Of a DNA stretch of 64,000 nucleotides, positions 33,760-46,689 are shown piece by piece; the first letter of the stretch is position 1, and each line of letters begins with the position of its first letter. Below the pieces are notes generated by a model, which did not search any database, was not told where the DNA came from, and saw only the letters and a list, made by a program, of their open reading frames with translations. The translations under genes and the position numbers were made by a program. Origin of the DNA: Sambucus nigra (Eukaryota; Streptophyta; Magnoliopsida; Dipsacales; Adoxaceae); the NCBI GenBank assembly GCA_949130495.1, contig OX422213.1, positions 206,329,660 to 206,393,659 on the forward strand, in the 5' to 3' direction.

Positions 33760-35000
33760 TAACAAACTTACCTAAAAGTCTCCAATCAACCTCTAAGGTT
33801 GATGAAATTAGTTTCCAGAGGCTTCAAAACCCACTAATCCAAACGACAATCACTCCAAACTAGGATAAAAGGGTATTTCAAGGTTACAACTCCGTAAAAA
33901 TGGTGTAGAAGAGATTTTGAATGTATTTTCCTAAATGTGATGTGATGGGCAGATGAAGGACACCTTTAAACCAAGCTCTCGTTTGAAGCAGATGGCTCAT
34001 ATTTTAGCGATCACTCATTTAAAAAATAGCTACCCTCATTCAAATGAAGGAAAATTGATTCTCCCAGATATAAAAGGAGTAGAACCAACACACAGACCCA
34101 TCGAACAAAATAAAATAAAAAAATTGAAACACAAGTTACAATAGGTACCAATCAATATTAAACTCAAAAACCCCACACATATAACCTAGAAGGGAATGCG
34201 ATTGGTCTAAAGAACCCAAAAAACACTAAATCTCGATAAACTACACGAACCCCTAAACCAACCAAGAGATCAATCAATGACATGAGTTGACCACGTTGAA
34301 TTAGGTTGAGTTATTTTGGGTTTTCCTTGATAACGACCCAAAGCTAAATGCATACGTTAAGCAAGTCAATAAGGTAAAAAAATCACATACTAGACGAGAG
34401 TGTGAAAAACCATCGATCTTTGATTTACATCTTCACCATAATTGTGTTATTTTGAAATTACATATTTCCCATAAGAATATGCCTTGCAAAGTTATTTAAT
34501 AATTTATTTTTCTCATTAGCATAATGATTTAATTATTTTACCGGTGGTAGATATTACCCTATTTAGATAGCGTTTACAATTGTTTCTCTTTTTATTATTT
34601 ATCAGTTATGAGTCATATACAATGGTTATTACAATCAAATCTAAAAAACTAGTGAAGAAAATATGACCCGATTGAATGAAAACATGTAGCATGAAAGCTT
34701 TTAGGATCATGATCAATGATACACCGTATTCTAACGCGTGAAGATATGGTAAATATTTTGACACGATTGACATTTCAAGGATAACTCCAATATAATGATT
34801 AAGTGAAGTTTACTAATATTCTTACACCAACCTCCAAAATTCTAAAAGCCTAGAAAAAGGAGCAAGGTCTCACAGTGTTGTTCCTACATCCTCAATCACT
34901 ATATACACATGAGCCCTAAAAATCACTAAAAATAATATTTTTGTTTTTTCTCCAAATAGTTTAAAAACAAAAATGCAATTTGTAATTTTTTAATATTAAA
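33760..35000. other. No recognisable feature
   Basis: AT-rich sequence with only short frames (for example 33953-34144). No LTR tips, TIRs or known protein motifs seen. Confidence 0.4.
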
Positions 35001-35279
35001 ATAACCAAAACTATGGTACGTTTTAGGTAGAATTATACATAGTTAGAGAGAAGAAGTGAATCCTGACCTCAAGATGATGTAGATAACTCACTCAAAAGAG
35101 TGAGATAGACGAGTGTCGAAACCCTCATCCACCATATTAAGGACCTACTTCTCCTTTTTTCCTTCTTGTCTTGAACACTAGAAAAGGAAGAGGTCATCTT
35201 AAAATATCCCATGATCATTTGGACTGTTCAAACCATTTACTCAGCATGTATTGGAGCTCATAGAAATTTCACTTCAAAC

Positions 35280-36999
35280 GTGGAGGAACAAACCCACATT
35301 GCACAAGTCGGTAGCAATAGTCTCCAATGTGGCCCTTCTTTTTGAAATTAGTTCAAAAGTATGTCTCTAGATGATGTAAACTATTTTTCCTAGGAAAACG
35401 AATATGAGGGGATAGAGGAGGTGTCCTAGTTGACATATTGACAAACATGGTATTTTTAGATCCTTATGACATATCGTAGATAATACTTGGTTTGTCCTTC
35501 GAGGACTGAGATGGCACAAGTAACATATTCTCTATCTTCCTAAAATGAACTTTTAAATCAACTTTGACCTTCTTATACTCTAGAAATTCTTTCTTGAGTT
35601 TCTCATTTTGTGCTTCTAGTACCTCACATTCATGCAATAAATCAAGGAGTGTTGTCTTCAAGGTAGTAACCTTTCCATGCCAGATCTTAATATTTTTCTC
35701 CCCTTTTCTCAACTTGTCAATGGGAGTAGCTTCTTGATCCTTCAACTTTCCCATGAGTGACTAATTCTTTTTCAGGAAACTTAGGTCACTCTAACACTTA
35801 TTTTTCATTCCATTAAGTTGGTCATTCACATTCTTTATTCCGAGGAAAAAATCATCAAGATCATTGTACTTCTCTTCAACATAAAATTTTTCCTCTTCCG
35901 CTAAGTCGCTATCAGAGATGGACAACACTATTTTTATCAATTTCATCTTCAATAAGGGAGTTGGTAGGACTAGACGTATCCTCAATGGTTGTGAACGTGG
36001 TGAAGTTGCATTCGACAGGAGACTCATTAATTAAGTTTGAGCCACTATTATTCAGGGTGTTATTCATTTCCTTCTTATTAGTACTTCTTTTCCTTAGTCT
36101 TTTGGGACTTTCTAGAGTCTTCTTTCAATTTCTCCTCACCTTGAGACTTATGGTCAATCTAACAAAATACTTCTCTACCTTATTGGATCTAGTATTATTG
36201 TTTCCTTATTATTAGATATAAACATCTTAGGATTTTATTTGAGAAAAATTTTGAATTATTTTTTAAACAGGAAAAACTCAACCCAATGCTAAATGGAATC
36301 GTCATCCTATATGGAGGGAGAATTATTTTATGCCTTTAATATGATGTCATTATCTTTCTTGGGCAGCGTATAATTCTCTAACTTAAATGGTTGGACTGGC
36401 CATATGATCTCCTCATCCCTCATGTTTTATACACCTCCTACAACATTTGAGGATAAAGTCAGGTTGTAGCTACCTAAGGATTTTTCTAACAACCCAAGAG
36501 TCTGGGATATTCTCACCCAAATTAAAGTGTAATTTCATAATATCGAAGAGCTAAGCATAAAACTCATCAAAGATCTCATGGTTGAGAATCATTAATAACT
36601 CAAACTAGGTGGAAAGATGCTAGATCTTAGAGATCTAAAAGCTATTGGTATTGCCATGTGTGACTTAAAGAATGTTCCACGTCTCATTGGAGGTTGTATA
36701 CATAGAGCTGTGGAGGAACTCTTCTTGGGTGTCAGTAGGGAAAATCACATTTGACCCCTAAAGTTATAGTTGGCTAACTTGTGATTATCCTCAGTCCATA
36801 TGATCTCATGTTTGAGGACATCTACATCACCAACTTTGGACATTAGGTATTTCTACCCCTAACTACACTTAAAAACACCCTCTCATCATGGTATTTAAAA
36901 AAATGCCATATGCTTTTTGTAGTTACCGTAGATGCTACGATAAAAAATAGGTGGATCTGTGATTGGCTGACCCTTATTAGACATATTCTCGAGATTCAT
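35280..36999 (-). pseudogene. SIRE-like Copia gag relic
   Basis: Read on the minus strand from a Met at 36999: 'QPITDPPIFYRSIYGNYKKH' (the usual gag start is PPxFDGxNY), 'ETWNIL', 'LHFNLGENIPDSWVVRKILR' and, after stops, an acidic Ser/Asp segment, 'KFYVEEKYNDLDDFFLG' (36027-35791), a coiled-coil (35754-35464: 'LLDLLHECEVLEAQNEKLKK') and a knuckle-like 'KKGHIGDYCYRL' near 35300. The order (UBN2-type gag, acidic linker, coiled-coil, second knuckle) is that of SIRE/Maximus Copia elements, as also seen at 61235-62933. Frame shifts and stops are dense. A decayed primer site may sit just upstream (minus 'tttgattagaacct' near 37055). Confidence 0.75.
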
Positions 37000-37069
37000 C
37001 ACAATGAACCGCTCAAATAACAAATTGAAAATTATATGCCCTAAGGTTCTAATCAAATTAGTTACCTAC

Positions 37070-38560
37070 GTATGACTACGAAATTATGATTTTACTAGGA
37101 ATAAAATTAAACAGTTCAATTTTCATGTGATTCAAAATATGATTACGGAAGCTATGAAAAATAATAGCACACATTACACAAATGATTATTTTGTGAAATC
37201 CCTCTAGGGAAATACCACGATTGCCACAACCCAAGAAGCTCACTATTAATAAGATTTTTTAGGTCATACAGTGGACATACATTACTTACATATAAGATAA
37301 TTATTACCTCCGCAAACTCTATCCATTAAGTTTTGATATGATGCCTTGCTCATATTAACAATTAGTTTCGCTATGCATTGACTCAGCTTGCATAGCCCTA
37401 AGATCTTGATAGTAATCGACCGTTATTGTCAAATATCAACCCACATGATTTCTCTTGTTGTTATGTTCTGTTGGTGTAGCGATTCGTAGGGGATTGTAAA
37501 CCAAGAGTTTATCATGAAAACATGAATTTGACATGATCTCACTCTCAAAAAAGAATTCTCACAAAAAATATGGATATTTGTATAACTGGTTTCATATCTT
37601 GAAAGATTCATTTACGTTGTTATTTATACTTTTCAGAATAAGAAATCAATGCAAACACATTTTCCTAGAAATCAAGCCCTCGTTCGAATCAGGTCACTTT
37701 ACATGAAGGTCTCGGGGTGCAATATTTATATTTTACGAGGACTTATGCCTCAAAAAAGGTTCTTGTCCGTAGACCCTTTCTCACATCGAACGAGAGTAAT
37801 ACAAAAAACTCTTGCAATTTTTACGAAAAATTGAAAAATATTTTTTCTTATTTTTTAAAATAGACGTTTGTCTTATGATTTTACTACTAAAAAGTAAACA
37901 TGAGGATATATAAAGCCTTAAATTCCTACCAAACTTTCAATTGCATGAATTTTTTAATATTATATGGTCCAATAGATATTTTTCATAGTGCTTTGTCTTT
38001 GTCTTCAATAGTAGAACAATTAGGACTCAAAAAACTCTAAACAATATACTTGGATATTTTGTTCTTTTTATTCCAAAATAAAGACAATAAAAACAAAGTA
38101 GCGTAAAATAATTTACTTAATTTTTTATAACTTTTACATAAATTCTCAATTTCCCTTTAATTTCCTCGCATATGATTATATCCAAATAATTTTGTTTAGG
38201 AACTTATATGTCCCTCTCATGTTTTTGTTTTTCGTTAGGGTTCAATTTGTTTTAAGTTTCTACATGCATGGATTTTGACTAACTCATATTCCTATTTAGG
38301 AAAGATACATAAGATAAATATATGATATTGGACACGCAATATGTGAATTTTTACAATAACAAATCGCACAATATTCATGTTAGATATATGTTATATGTAA
38401 ATTGCATGAAGTTGACATTGGATGAGCTATAAAGATTAAAGTCACGAGTTGAAAACTTGATAACTTCATGAGGGTTAAGTTGAGGGTGGAGTTGGTGCGC
38501 TCTAGTGCATTCTTCCTCCCGGTATTAATGAGTTGACTTACATGAAAGGAGAAGGTAATT
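37070..38560. other. Probable remains of LTR or intergenic DNA
   Basis: This lies upstream (on the minus strand) of the SIRE-like gag relic, where its LTR would be expected, but I cannot find LTR tips or a second copy. Short frames at 37429-37611 and 37649-37834 have no known motif. Confidence 0.25.
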
Positions 38561-38667
38561 TAATCTTAGTGTGTGAATATTGACATGACGATCCACAAAT
38601 TGCATGAAAAAGAAAAAATATATATTTTTAAAGGTAGTAAACCATGTGTGAACACAAAGCACCTATA

Positions 38668-38687
38668 CCACACACACACACACACAT

Positions 38688-38771
<84 letters not shown>
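38668..38771. repeat. Compound microsatellite (CA)n(TA)n(GA)n
   Basis: Uninterrupted (CA), (TA) and (GA) runs follow each other. The minus-strand open frame 38566-38838 is made by these repeats. Confidence 0.95.
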
Positions 38772-38773
<2 letters not shown>

Positions 38774-38839
38774 GGGGCGGGTAGGGAAGGAAGTAGGTTT
38801 GAAGGAAAATTAACCAATAAAACTAGAGCAAAAATCACA

Positions 38840-39440
38840 TCAAATTATATGACAAAAATTTAAGAGGATGTGATTGTAACTAAATCTCATAAGGATGAAA
38901 ATATATTATGTAAACCATCCTTTAACCAATATTTTACTTATTTACTACGGTGGTTTGATGAGAGGTCCTAATTTTGTAGTATGTAGATCTTATTAAGTCT
39001 GTACGTCCTTATCACCACCTGAACGTATTAAACTGAATCACCAACCCTTAATTATGATATTTTCTATTAATGTGCACCGGGTTCAAGTTTTTGTATTTTC
39101 AAACTTTAAATATTTGTTACTTCATATTTACGTATCCAATTTTGCAATTATCTTTAGCTTTTGCATTCGCTCCTTATGATATCAAACAAGATCCATATTG
39201 AATATAAAATCATGAGAAAAAAGAAATAAATAAATTAATTATTTTAGCATTTTCAATGAGGCTTAACTGAGATACATGCTATAAAAAAAGAATAAATTTC
39301 ATGTTCATAACTATAAACTTTCAAAATATTTAAAAAATCTCCATAAACATGTTGGAAAACTATTTTAAAAAAATAATTAATGTTCTCAACACAAAAATGA
39401 CTTATTTTCAGTAGATTTAAAAGATAATTTATAAGTTATT
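38840..39440. other. No recognisable feature
   Basis: AT-rich DNA without tips, repeats or coding motifs that I can see. Confidence 0.4.
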
Positions 39441-39454
39441 CATTTGAATGAAAC

Positions 39455-39823
39455 ACTAGCTCATGTGAAGTCCTTAAATGAGGAGCAACTGTGTAGACCA
39501 TTTTTTTGAAAATAGTAAAAAATATATTTCGAGTCAATTTTTTAGTAGTATTTCAACATTTTAGGGACCCCGCCTAAATAAGCAGTTCAAAATTATTATT
39601 TTTCTATTTGAAAAATCGGTCAAAATAGATTAGTTTTTAAGTTGCATGTAAACTAACATATTTTGGCTGACTTTTAACATAGCAAAATAATTCATTTGGA
39701 GCTTATTGGGCGTCCCCTAAATGTCTAAATAAGACATAAAAAATCAACCCAAAAATATTTTGTTATTATTTAAAAAAATCAGTCTGTACGAGTGGTCCTC
39801 AGAGTAGGTCCGCACAAGAGCCT

Positions 39824-39907
<84 letters not shown>
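39455..39907. repeat. MITE-like sequence ending in (CT)n(TA)n
   Basis: The left part 'gaagtccttaaatgaggagc … tgtagaccatttttttgaaa' and the right edge read inward 'cggacctactctgaggacca … cagactgatttttttaaat' form weak inverted ends. The right edge runs into (TC)n 39826-39868 and (TA)n 39869-39907, as in the element at 33310-33741. The interior carries two loosely repeated segments (…gggaccccgcctaaat… and …gggcgtcccctaaatg…). The minus open frame 39779-40039 is a repeat artefact. Confidence 0.5.
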
Positions 39908-39911
<4 letters not shown>

Positions 39912-39919
39912 AGAGAGAA

Positions 39920-41400
39920 CAATTTATGAATGTTTGTGTGGCCATCGAGGATTCGGTGGGGATTCACCCCGAGATGACTTGCGGGGATCAAGAAAGTAAA
40001 TCTTTTTTTCCACCACTCGCGATATTCGCAGGCTCCCACAAATATAAATTGAACAACGATAAAGGGGAAAAAATAAATAAAATGGAGTCACAACCTGTTT
40101 TTCTCAAATCAAGCAAAAGATCTAGTCTTTCCGAGAGAAACAGCATCAAAGACAAAATTATGCATATAAAACCAAACAACTCACTAGTTCAGGGACCTAA
40201 GTTACAGAATGAGAAGGTGTTAGGTACCGATTCCTCCCTTTTAGTCTCTCATGGGCTATGATAATATTCTCAGTTTTCTCTAAAATGCAATTTGTGTGTA
40301 TAATGTGTGCGGAATGAAATAGGTGAGAAAAGAAATCTTCATACCCACGTCAGGAAAAAGACAAGGATGAGTCATTCTAAAGAGTATAAATAAAAGGAAA
40401 AAAAATAATCTAAAAGTAGCTAAAATGTGAGAAGTATTCCTGATCACAATCCATCGGAAAGAATGGAATGCGCATGTCTAGCGGGGATGCTAAAAATATA
40501 ATAAAGAGAAAATTCTACGATATATGCAATACACCAAACCATAATCCTCTACGAGGAAATGGATATGCATGTCTAACAGGATTGCAAAAATGAAAGAGAA
40601 TTAAAAATATGAAAATATAATATAATGTAAGCAACACACAAAATCAAGATTCACTTTAAGGAAGTGAATATGCATGCCCAACAGGGTTTCTAAGAATATA
40701 TAAAGTAATGTGTGTGTGTGTGTGTGTACATACATATGATACTAATAAAAGTGATAATGAATAAAGTGAAAAAAGTAAGAAAAGATGACTTGAATTTTGA
40801 GAAAAACTTGAGATGCCTACGTAGCCGAAAATAGCATCAAAGTTCATGTAGTTCAAAAACACATAAGGCTGGAATTTAACCCATGAACCCAAAACTAGAA
40901 TTTCCTAATAATGATTTTATTGGAAAGTGTCCACAAGTAAAATAAGTATAGGAAAAATGGGAGGAAAATCTAATCTGGGGTTAATATATTAAACCCTCTT
41001 TTTTAGTTTTTTTGAATTTATGAAAATCAGTTTTGTGAATATAAGAGTTATAAAACCTCGAAATCTCCCCAATGTCTAATTCATTATAAGTCAAACATGA
41101 TAACTTGGGTTATGAAAATGCTCGGGTGGTTTAGTAATTTTCAAGTCAAGTAAAGGTGATTAAATCCCCACCTTATCTTGTAACGAATTTTGCCCTTTAG
41201 TCAAATTTATGCAACGTACTAATTGAGATATGTAAAAACCAATCCACATAAGGACCACACAAAATCTACCTCCATCATGGACTTCATATAGTCACTTGTT
41301 TACATCGGGATGAAGATTTATTTGACGTTGATTGGAGGGGAACAAAGCCTACATTTCATTCATCTCTGAGAGTACCTTATGCACGTGGCAAGATTGCACA
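39920..41400. mobile_element. Probable LTR or leader relic of a Ty3 element
   Basis: The words 'aatggagtcacaacctg', 'gagaaggtgttaggtacc' and 'gagatgcctacgtagccg' resemble phrases I associate with non-coding parts of plant Ty3 (Tat/Ogre-type) elements. About 40445-40690 holds three loosely similar units with 'atgcatgtctaacagg' / 'atgcatgcccaacaggg' / 'gcgcatgtctagcgggg'. The 111-residue open frame 39926-40261 spans this and shows no domain. Assignment is tentative. Confidence 0.35.
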
Positions 41401-42010
41401 TAGATTTCTGTCACCGTTGCTTGGTTTTTCAAATTTTTAGTCTCTTTTCCTATTTTATTTTTACTTTTTTTTGAATGAATGTGCTAATGAAAAATAATAC
41501 AAAAACAACTACAACAAGCATAAATTGCCACACAAAAATTATTAAAAAAAATCACAAAACATGCATTAACGGTGTAGTTTAACACAAAAAAATATACAAA
41601 AAGCACACTATGAGGCAATTTTTTTAAATATTTTGCAAATAAAAAAAATTCTATTGGAAATTAATATATATTTAAATTTTTAGATTTTTTTAAATTTTGT
41701 TTTTAAATTTTTTAATTTTTTTAGAGATTAACTATAGAAAAGATGAAATCTGAAAATTTTGAGAAAAAAATTATGATTTTTTCAAAATTTTATTTTAATG
41801 GTCAAACTAGTGATAAATCTACTACTTACAAGAACAAACTTAAATGCGTGTTTTTTTAACGAATTACAAAAAAACATATTCTGAAAATCTTAGAAAAGTA
41901 AAAAAAATATATTTTGGGTTTTGTAAATTTTATATGGTTTTTATGGGTTTTATTGTACACAGGGTAAAACGAGTCTGAAAGTCAATAACTTTTAAAATCA
42001 ACAAAAATTC

Positions 42011-42025
42011 TCGGCAACGATGCCA
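42011..42025 (-). other. tRNA-Asp-type primer-binding site
   Basis: The minus strand reads TGGCATCGTTGCCGA, one mismatch from the TGGCGCCGTTGCC primer site used by plant Athila/Tat-type Ty3 elements. It implies a minus-strand element with its 5' LTR at higher coordinates. Confidence 0.7.
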
Positions 42026-42035
42026 AAAACGTTTT

Positions 42036-43320
42036 TGTCAAAATATAAATTACCGCAAGTACACATGCTATTGTAATATAGCTAGTGTAAGTACGGGTGG
42101 ATTCTATGAAGATTTGGTCAGTTCGTAATAATTATTAACTTTCCGACTAGACAATATTGGTGTAGAAATAAGATGTGGTGATAAAATAAAATAAACAATA
42201 ATATATGAGTGACACAAAGTATGTAACAAATATGAGAGATTACTAGAATTTCGAATCCATTTACCATTTTTACTAACTTATGATTAATATTCCAACCCGT
42301 AATTCTCTTTCAAAACTTAGAATTATACTAACTCTCTTCGCGTAAATTTTGGATGATGAAAACGTGAAAGTTCAAATAAGACATTTGTTGGTCTCTTTTT
42401 AGATCCCAAAAATTTATATTCCTTCAAAAGTATCACTCCTAAGCATTATTTGTCAAACATAAGCATGGACTGTCAAACCATTTAACTTAAGCATAATCCA
42501 TCAAACGTAAGTATGAATAATGATAAGATATGAATTAAAATTTTCACTTCTAAGCATTTTATGTAAAACATAAGCATGGACTATCATAAAATTTAACATA
42601 AGCATAATTCATCAAACGTAAGCACATAAAATCAAACAATGTACATAAAATAATTAATTTCGAAGGTTTAAAATATCACTCTCGTGATTATTTTAATGAA
42701 GAATGAATTTGTAAACTAATTTTAAAACAAGTAGGGAATTTAGATGAATTAAACTAATTAAAACGTGTGTTAAGTAACCATCGATAAATTTCATCTAATC
42801 CTAGAAATTAAATTAAGATAGCATTATAACTGAAATAATAAATTTGTAAGATGAAATTATAATTCTCATTAATAATAATCAACTTACAAAAATGAAGTAC
42901 CAAATTTTGAATGCAAATACAAATGGCTTTCCCAAATATTGAATACAAAATGCCTCACCAACACTCAAAAATTAAAATACAGGTATTTACTATTTTTTGT
43001 GCTCCTAAAATAAACTCACAAATTTTCTCTAACGTTATGAGAAAATTTATGTATGAACTTCTCTTCTCCCAAATTGTTTCTCAATGGTCCTTTTTACAGG
43101 GTGTGTGAGGATTATATTTGTGACGATAGGAGATAGAATAAAAAAAATAAGAGAATGTGAGAAAGAATAAAATAATAAAGATGTGAGAAAGAATTAAAAA
43201 TAAGAATATGGGAGAAAAATAAATAAAATAAAAAGGAAGACATGTGGTTATGGGGAATGGGAAAGAGAATGTGGGAGATTTAGGCATAGGAGTGATGACG
43301 ATGGTGCTGAGGGAACATGT
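42036..43320 (-). mobile_element. LTR relic upstream of the tRNA-Asp primer site
   Basis: The minus-strand LTR end is taken as …TTTTGACA at 42036. Inside are repeated words 'aaacataagcatggact' and 'catcaaacgtaagca' (42430-42630), each present at least twice. The start of the LTR is not defined and no second copy was found. Short open frames here (42911-43108, 43081-43287) are not supported as genes. Confidence 0.45.
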
Positions 43321-43329
43321 ATTATGTAT

Positions 43330-44000
43330 TTACATGCAACCAATGGCATCTCGTCACGTGGCAACCTTGTATGCTGAATGTTTTTGCTCACAAAAATTAA
43401 ATGCAACTATGTAGAATTGAGCTCAAGGCATCCTGAACTTATTATCCCTTAACTACTCAGCCAAACAATCATTCGGAAAATAGTTTGCCTCTAGTAATTT
43501 ATACCTATTGTTTTCAGTCAAGTTTCTCATATTTACACTTTACACCCCAAAGCTTTGTAACTTACTAGTTCGACCTCCATTACTCACTTTTTTAGGGGTA
43601 ACTGTGAAAATATAAAATAAATATAATCAATTAAAATTTAGGCCCTTAATATTTTAAAAAATTATAAAATTACCCCTCTTTTTATTTTAGGCCCATAAGC
43701 CCATATCTCACTCATTTTAACTCAGAAAATCAACTAAATTTTAGGAATAACTTCATATTTCCTAGAAAAACATTAATAAATTACTTTTAGGGCCATAAAG
43801 TTTCTAAAATTATAGTTGTACCCCCCGAGATTTATAAAACTGCATTATTAACTTGAATTCTTTTCAAACTTGCATTTTTCTTCTAAATAACAAAAATGAC
43901 TCTAAAAGCTCATTTTTAAGATACAACGGGACTAAGAAGGCTTGTATTTGGATATAAATTATACAAAATAATTCACTCATTAATACCCTAAAAAGAATAG
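43330..44000. other. No recognisable feature
   Basis: AT-rich, without frames or repeat structure that I recognise. Confidence 0.35.
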
Positions 44001-44002
44001 GT

Positions 44003-44340
44003 ATTAGAGATTGATGGAGTTGTGGCATCATTGTACATATGGGTGTACGTTAGTTGGCTACACTATATGAGTGGAACCTACATTGTATGGATACATTAAT
44101 GGGGTTTATGTGTGAATTACGATATATGCATGGTTAGGAGTTGGTTGGATATGATAAAATGCATGGGACCTAGGTAAACTAGCTATAATGATGATTTTAT
44201 GTGTGTGTAATGGTGTGTTCAATGTCAAGGGTTGTTTGACTACCATAGTATGTGAGAAATTTAGGAAAACCAGTCGTGGTGCCAACATTAGTTCTGGGGA
44301 TACATAACGGTATGTACAGGTGACAATATGGGTTGACTAG
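44003..44340 (+). repeat. Left arm of a large imperfect inverted repeat
   Basis: 'ggtattagagattgatgga', 'ttggctacactata' and 'ggatacattaatgggg' match, in inverse orientation, the block at 45000-45365. About 650 bp separates the arms. The arms are diverged, with different gaps. Confidence 0.7.
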
Positions 44341-44379
44341 TCATAAAGTCCCTCATATTTTTCTATTGAGGGTGTTCAG

Positions 44380-46490
44380 TCCCCAATACCAAGATATGCC
44401 GACTATTATAATTATAATATCATTCTTAGCATATGAAAAAAAACATGAGACATTCACAAGATATAATCAGAGATATACAATTACTAAATAAATGATCCAC
44501 CACAATAAGATCCATAACCATGCTAAAACTCCAATAACACAAAACTTCAAAAGATACAATGTGATTAATAATAATCTTTGCAAATAAAACTAATAACTAA
44601 TGTGGAGTTTAAGGATCCACTGAATCAAAATACAATTGTACCATTAAAGTTAACGTTTGGAATAGAAAACTAGAGTATGCAATAAAATATATCTCTGTAT
44701 GCATGTCCCGGTAATCTCTAAACTATGCAACTAACAACAACCTAACCTAAAATATCGGTTAATAGCAATGGGATAAAGTCTACTGCAGGAATACCAGCTA
44801 TAATTCCCAATTAGGGTTACATGAACCCACTCATAACATTAGATGAAGTAAATATCAAAATAGAATTTTCCAAGTAATGATAAGAACTTTAAATAACGAT
44901 GTGAGTAAAGTAAATTACACAAACTATCCAACTTTCTTATTATATTTATTTCAAAATTTCATTATCTTTCTCAATATTAAATAATATATATTGTAATACC
45001 ATTATCGTCATTTTGTGTTTTCTAAAACTAAGCACATACCATGGTGCACCACCCATATCATCTCCTTAATAACCCATGCATCACTTTAGCTCGACTCCCT
45101 ATATTAGCGTGCTCATATACCGTGTTGTATCTCCACGTAAAACCCATCACTATATGCGAATTTGTATATGTACCTCGCATACTATAGTAGCCAATGAACT
45201 CTAGACATTGCACATACCATGACGCATTTCACACATATTATCATAGACATTCAACACTATACTATGCACACATCGTAATGTAGGTCCTGCGCATATAATG
45301 TATCCAGTCAATGAACACCCGTATATACAATGGAGCCACAATCCATTAATCTCTAATACCAATTTTTGTCTAAGGTGTTAATTATTTTTTATCTGAGGTG
45401 TTAATTTTATTCTCGTTATCTATATTATGTTCTCAATATTTACCTCTTACCCCAAAACACTTGGGCATCACACACCAAATTCATCCATAGTCCCATACCT
45501 AGAGATTATCAAGATCACATTTACCTCCAGTCCTATACGTAGGACAATACCAAAAAACATAACCATTCTCTCTCCCTTCACCTAGGATATAATCAATTCA
45601 ACACGTATCTTTTAGTTCCATACTTAGAGATACTGAATCCCATAAGCGTTCCCTGATTTCGTACCTAAGAAAAAACCAATCATAAAAATGACTACTCTTT
45701 AGTCTTATACCTGGATAGCATGAATTAGAAATAATAAAAATCCAAGTAAAAAACTAAAGTACATAATTCGAATGTCCAAATGAAGTCATTATTATAACAT
45801 AGGAAATTTCTACAATATTTACACTATTTCACCCAAAGTCGCATTCTTTTAAATTCCACATTCGTATAATTTTGATTACATGAAAACTAATTCAATTTCA
45901 TCATATGATTTATAATCTCTACAATATATTCCAACAAGTTGCCAAAAATAAAATATTCTTATTCGGTTGAGATTTAGACAAATCAACGCATAAAACGATT
46001 CAGCATACAAGTTAAAAATTTTATACAACATATTTTAATATTCTAATAAATATTGCTCATTTAAATTATATTATGAACCTTAATATATTTTCCAGATTCT
46101 TATAAAATTACCATGCAACATAGTCTAATTTCAGCATTACCATAACCTAAATAACCTACAACATGCAAGATCTCAAGTATTTAATTCAATTTTATAAGTT
46201 CATAAAAATATATTTTTAATCAGGTTATCAGTTCCCGTAATTTAGTTGTTAATAATATTTACTAAACATGCACAATTGGGATTTATGAAATATTTAAATC
46301 AAATAACACTGGCGAAAAATGGGGATATTATTACCTTATAGTTGCATTTTGAAAAATCAGAGTGCACAAGTTGTTCCTATTGCAAAAATCGTCAACTTAT
46401 CTTCTTCGACCTTCTTCGAAATCTCAGTGTAAAGCTATCAAAATTTGGATTGAATTTCATTTTAAAGGAGTTTGAGAGGCAAAATAATGA
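44380..46490 (-). mobile_element. Ty3 LTR relic, minus strand
   Basis: It shares landmarks with the LTR relic at 57541-59480: 'atatcattcttagcat', 'gagacatt…cacaagata', 'ccatgctaaa(a)ctccaat' and 'ccaattagggt', in the same order. It belongs to, or is close to, the Tekay/Del-like LTR family seen at 50009-55169. Its tips are lost (ccccaatacc near 44386 may be a decayed terminus). It includes the right arm of the inverted repeat (45000-45365). Confidence 0.55.
45000..45365 (-). repeat. Right arm of the large imperfect inverted repeat
   Basis: Reverse complement of the block at 44003-44340: read on the minus strand it begins 'ggtattagagattaatgga' and includes 'ggatacattatatgcg'. Confidence 0.7.
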
Positions 46491-46689
46491 GGGCCTATAT
46501 GTTTTGTTTTAGGCACAAAGGTGCATGCATATAAAAAAAAGCATGAGAGCCCTCATTTAAAAAAAAATCCAAATGCCAACTTAAAAGAGAATAATTCGGT
46601 GAGTAACAAGCTAAGCAAGGAGGAAGAATATGCACTTCATTCCCACAGACGCCTCCAGATTTATTATACCAAATATGCACCACCAAGTC

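Noticed and set aside
38566..38838. 90-residue minus frame with LSLSLSL/YIYIYI run
   Set aside because: Translation of a (CA)n(TA)n(GA)n microsatellite.
39926..40261. 111-residue plus frame as a host gene
   Set aside because: Low-complexity Lys/Ser content, no domain, and surrounding words resemble LTR or leader sequence of Ty3 elements.
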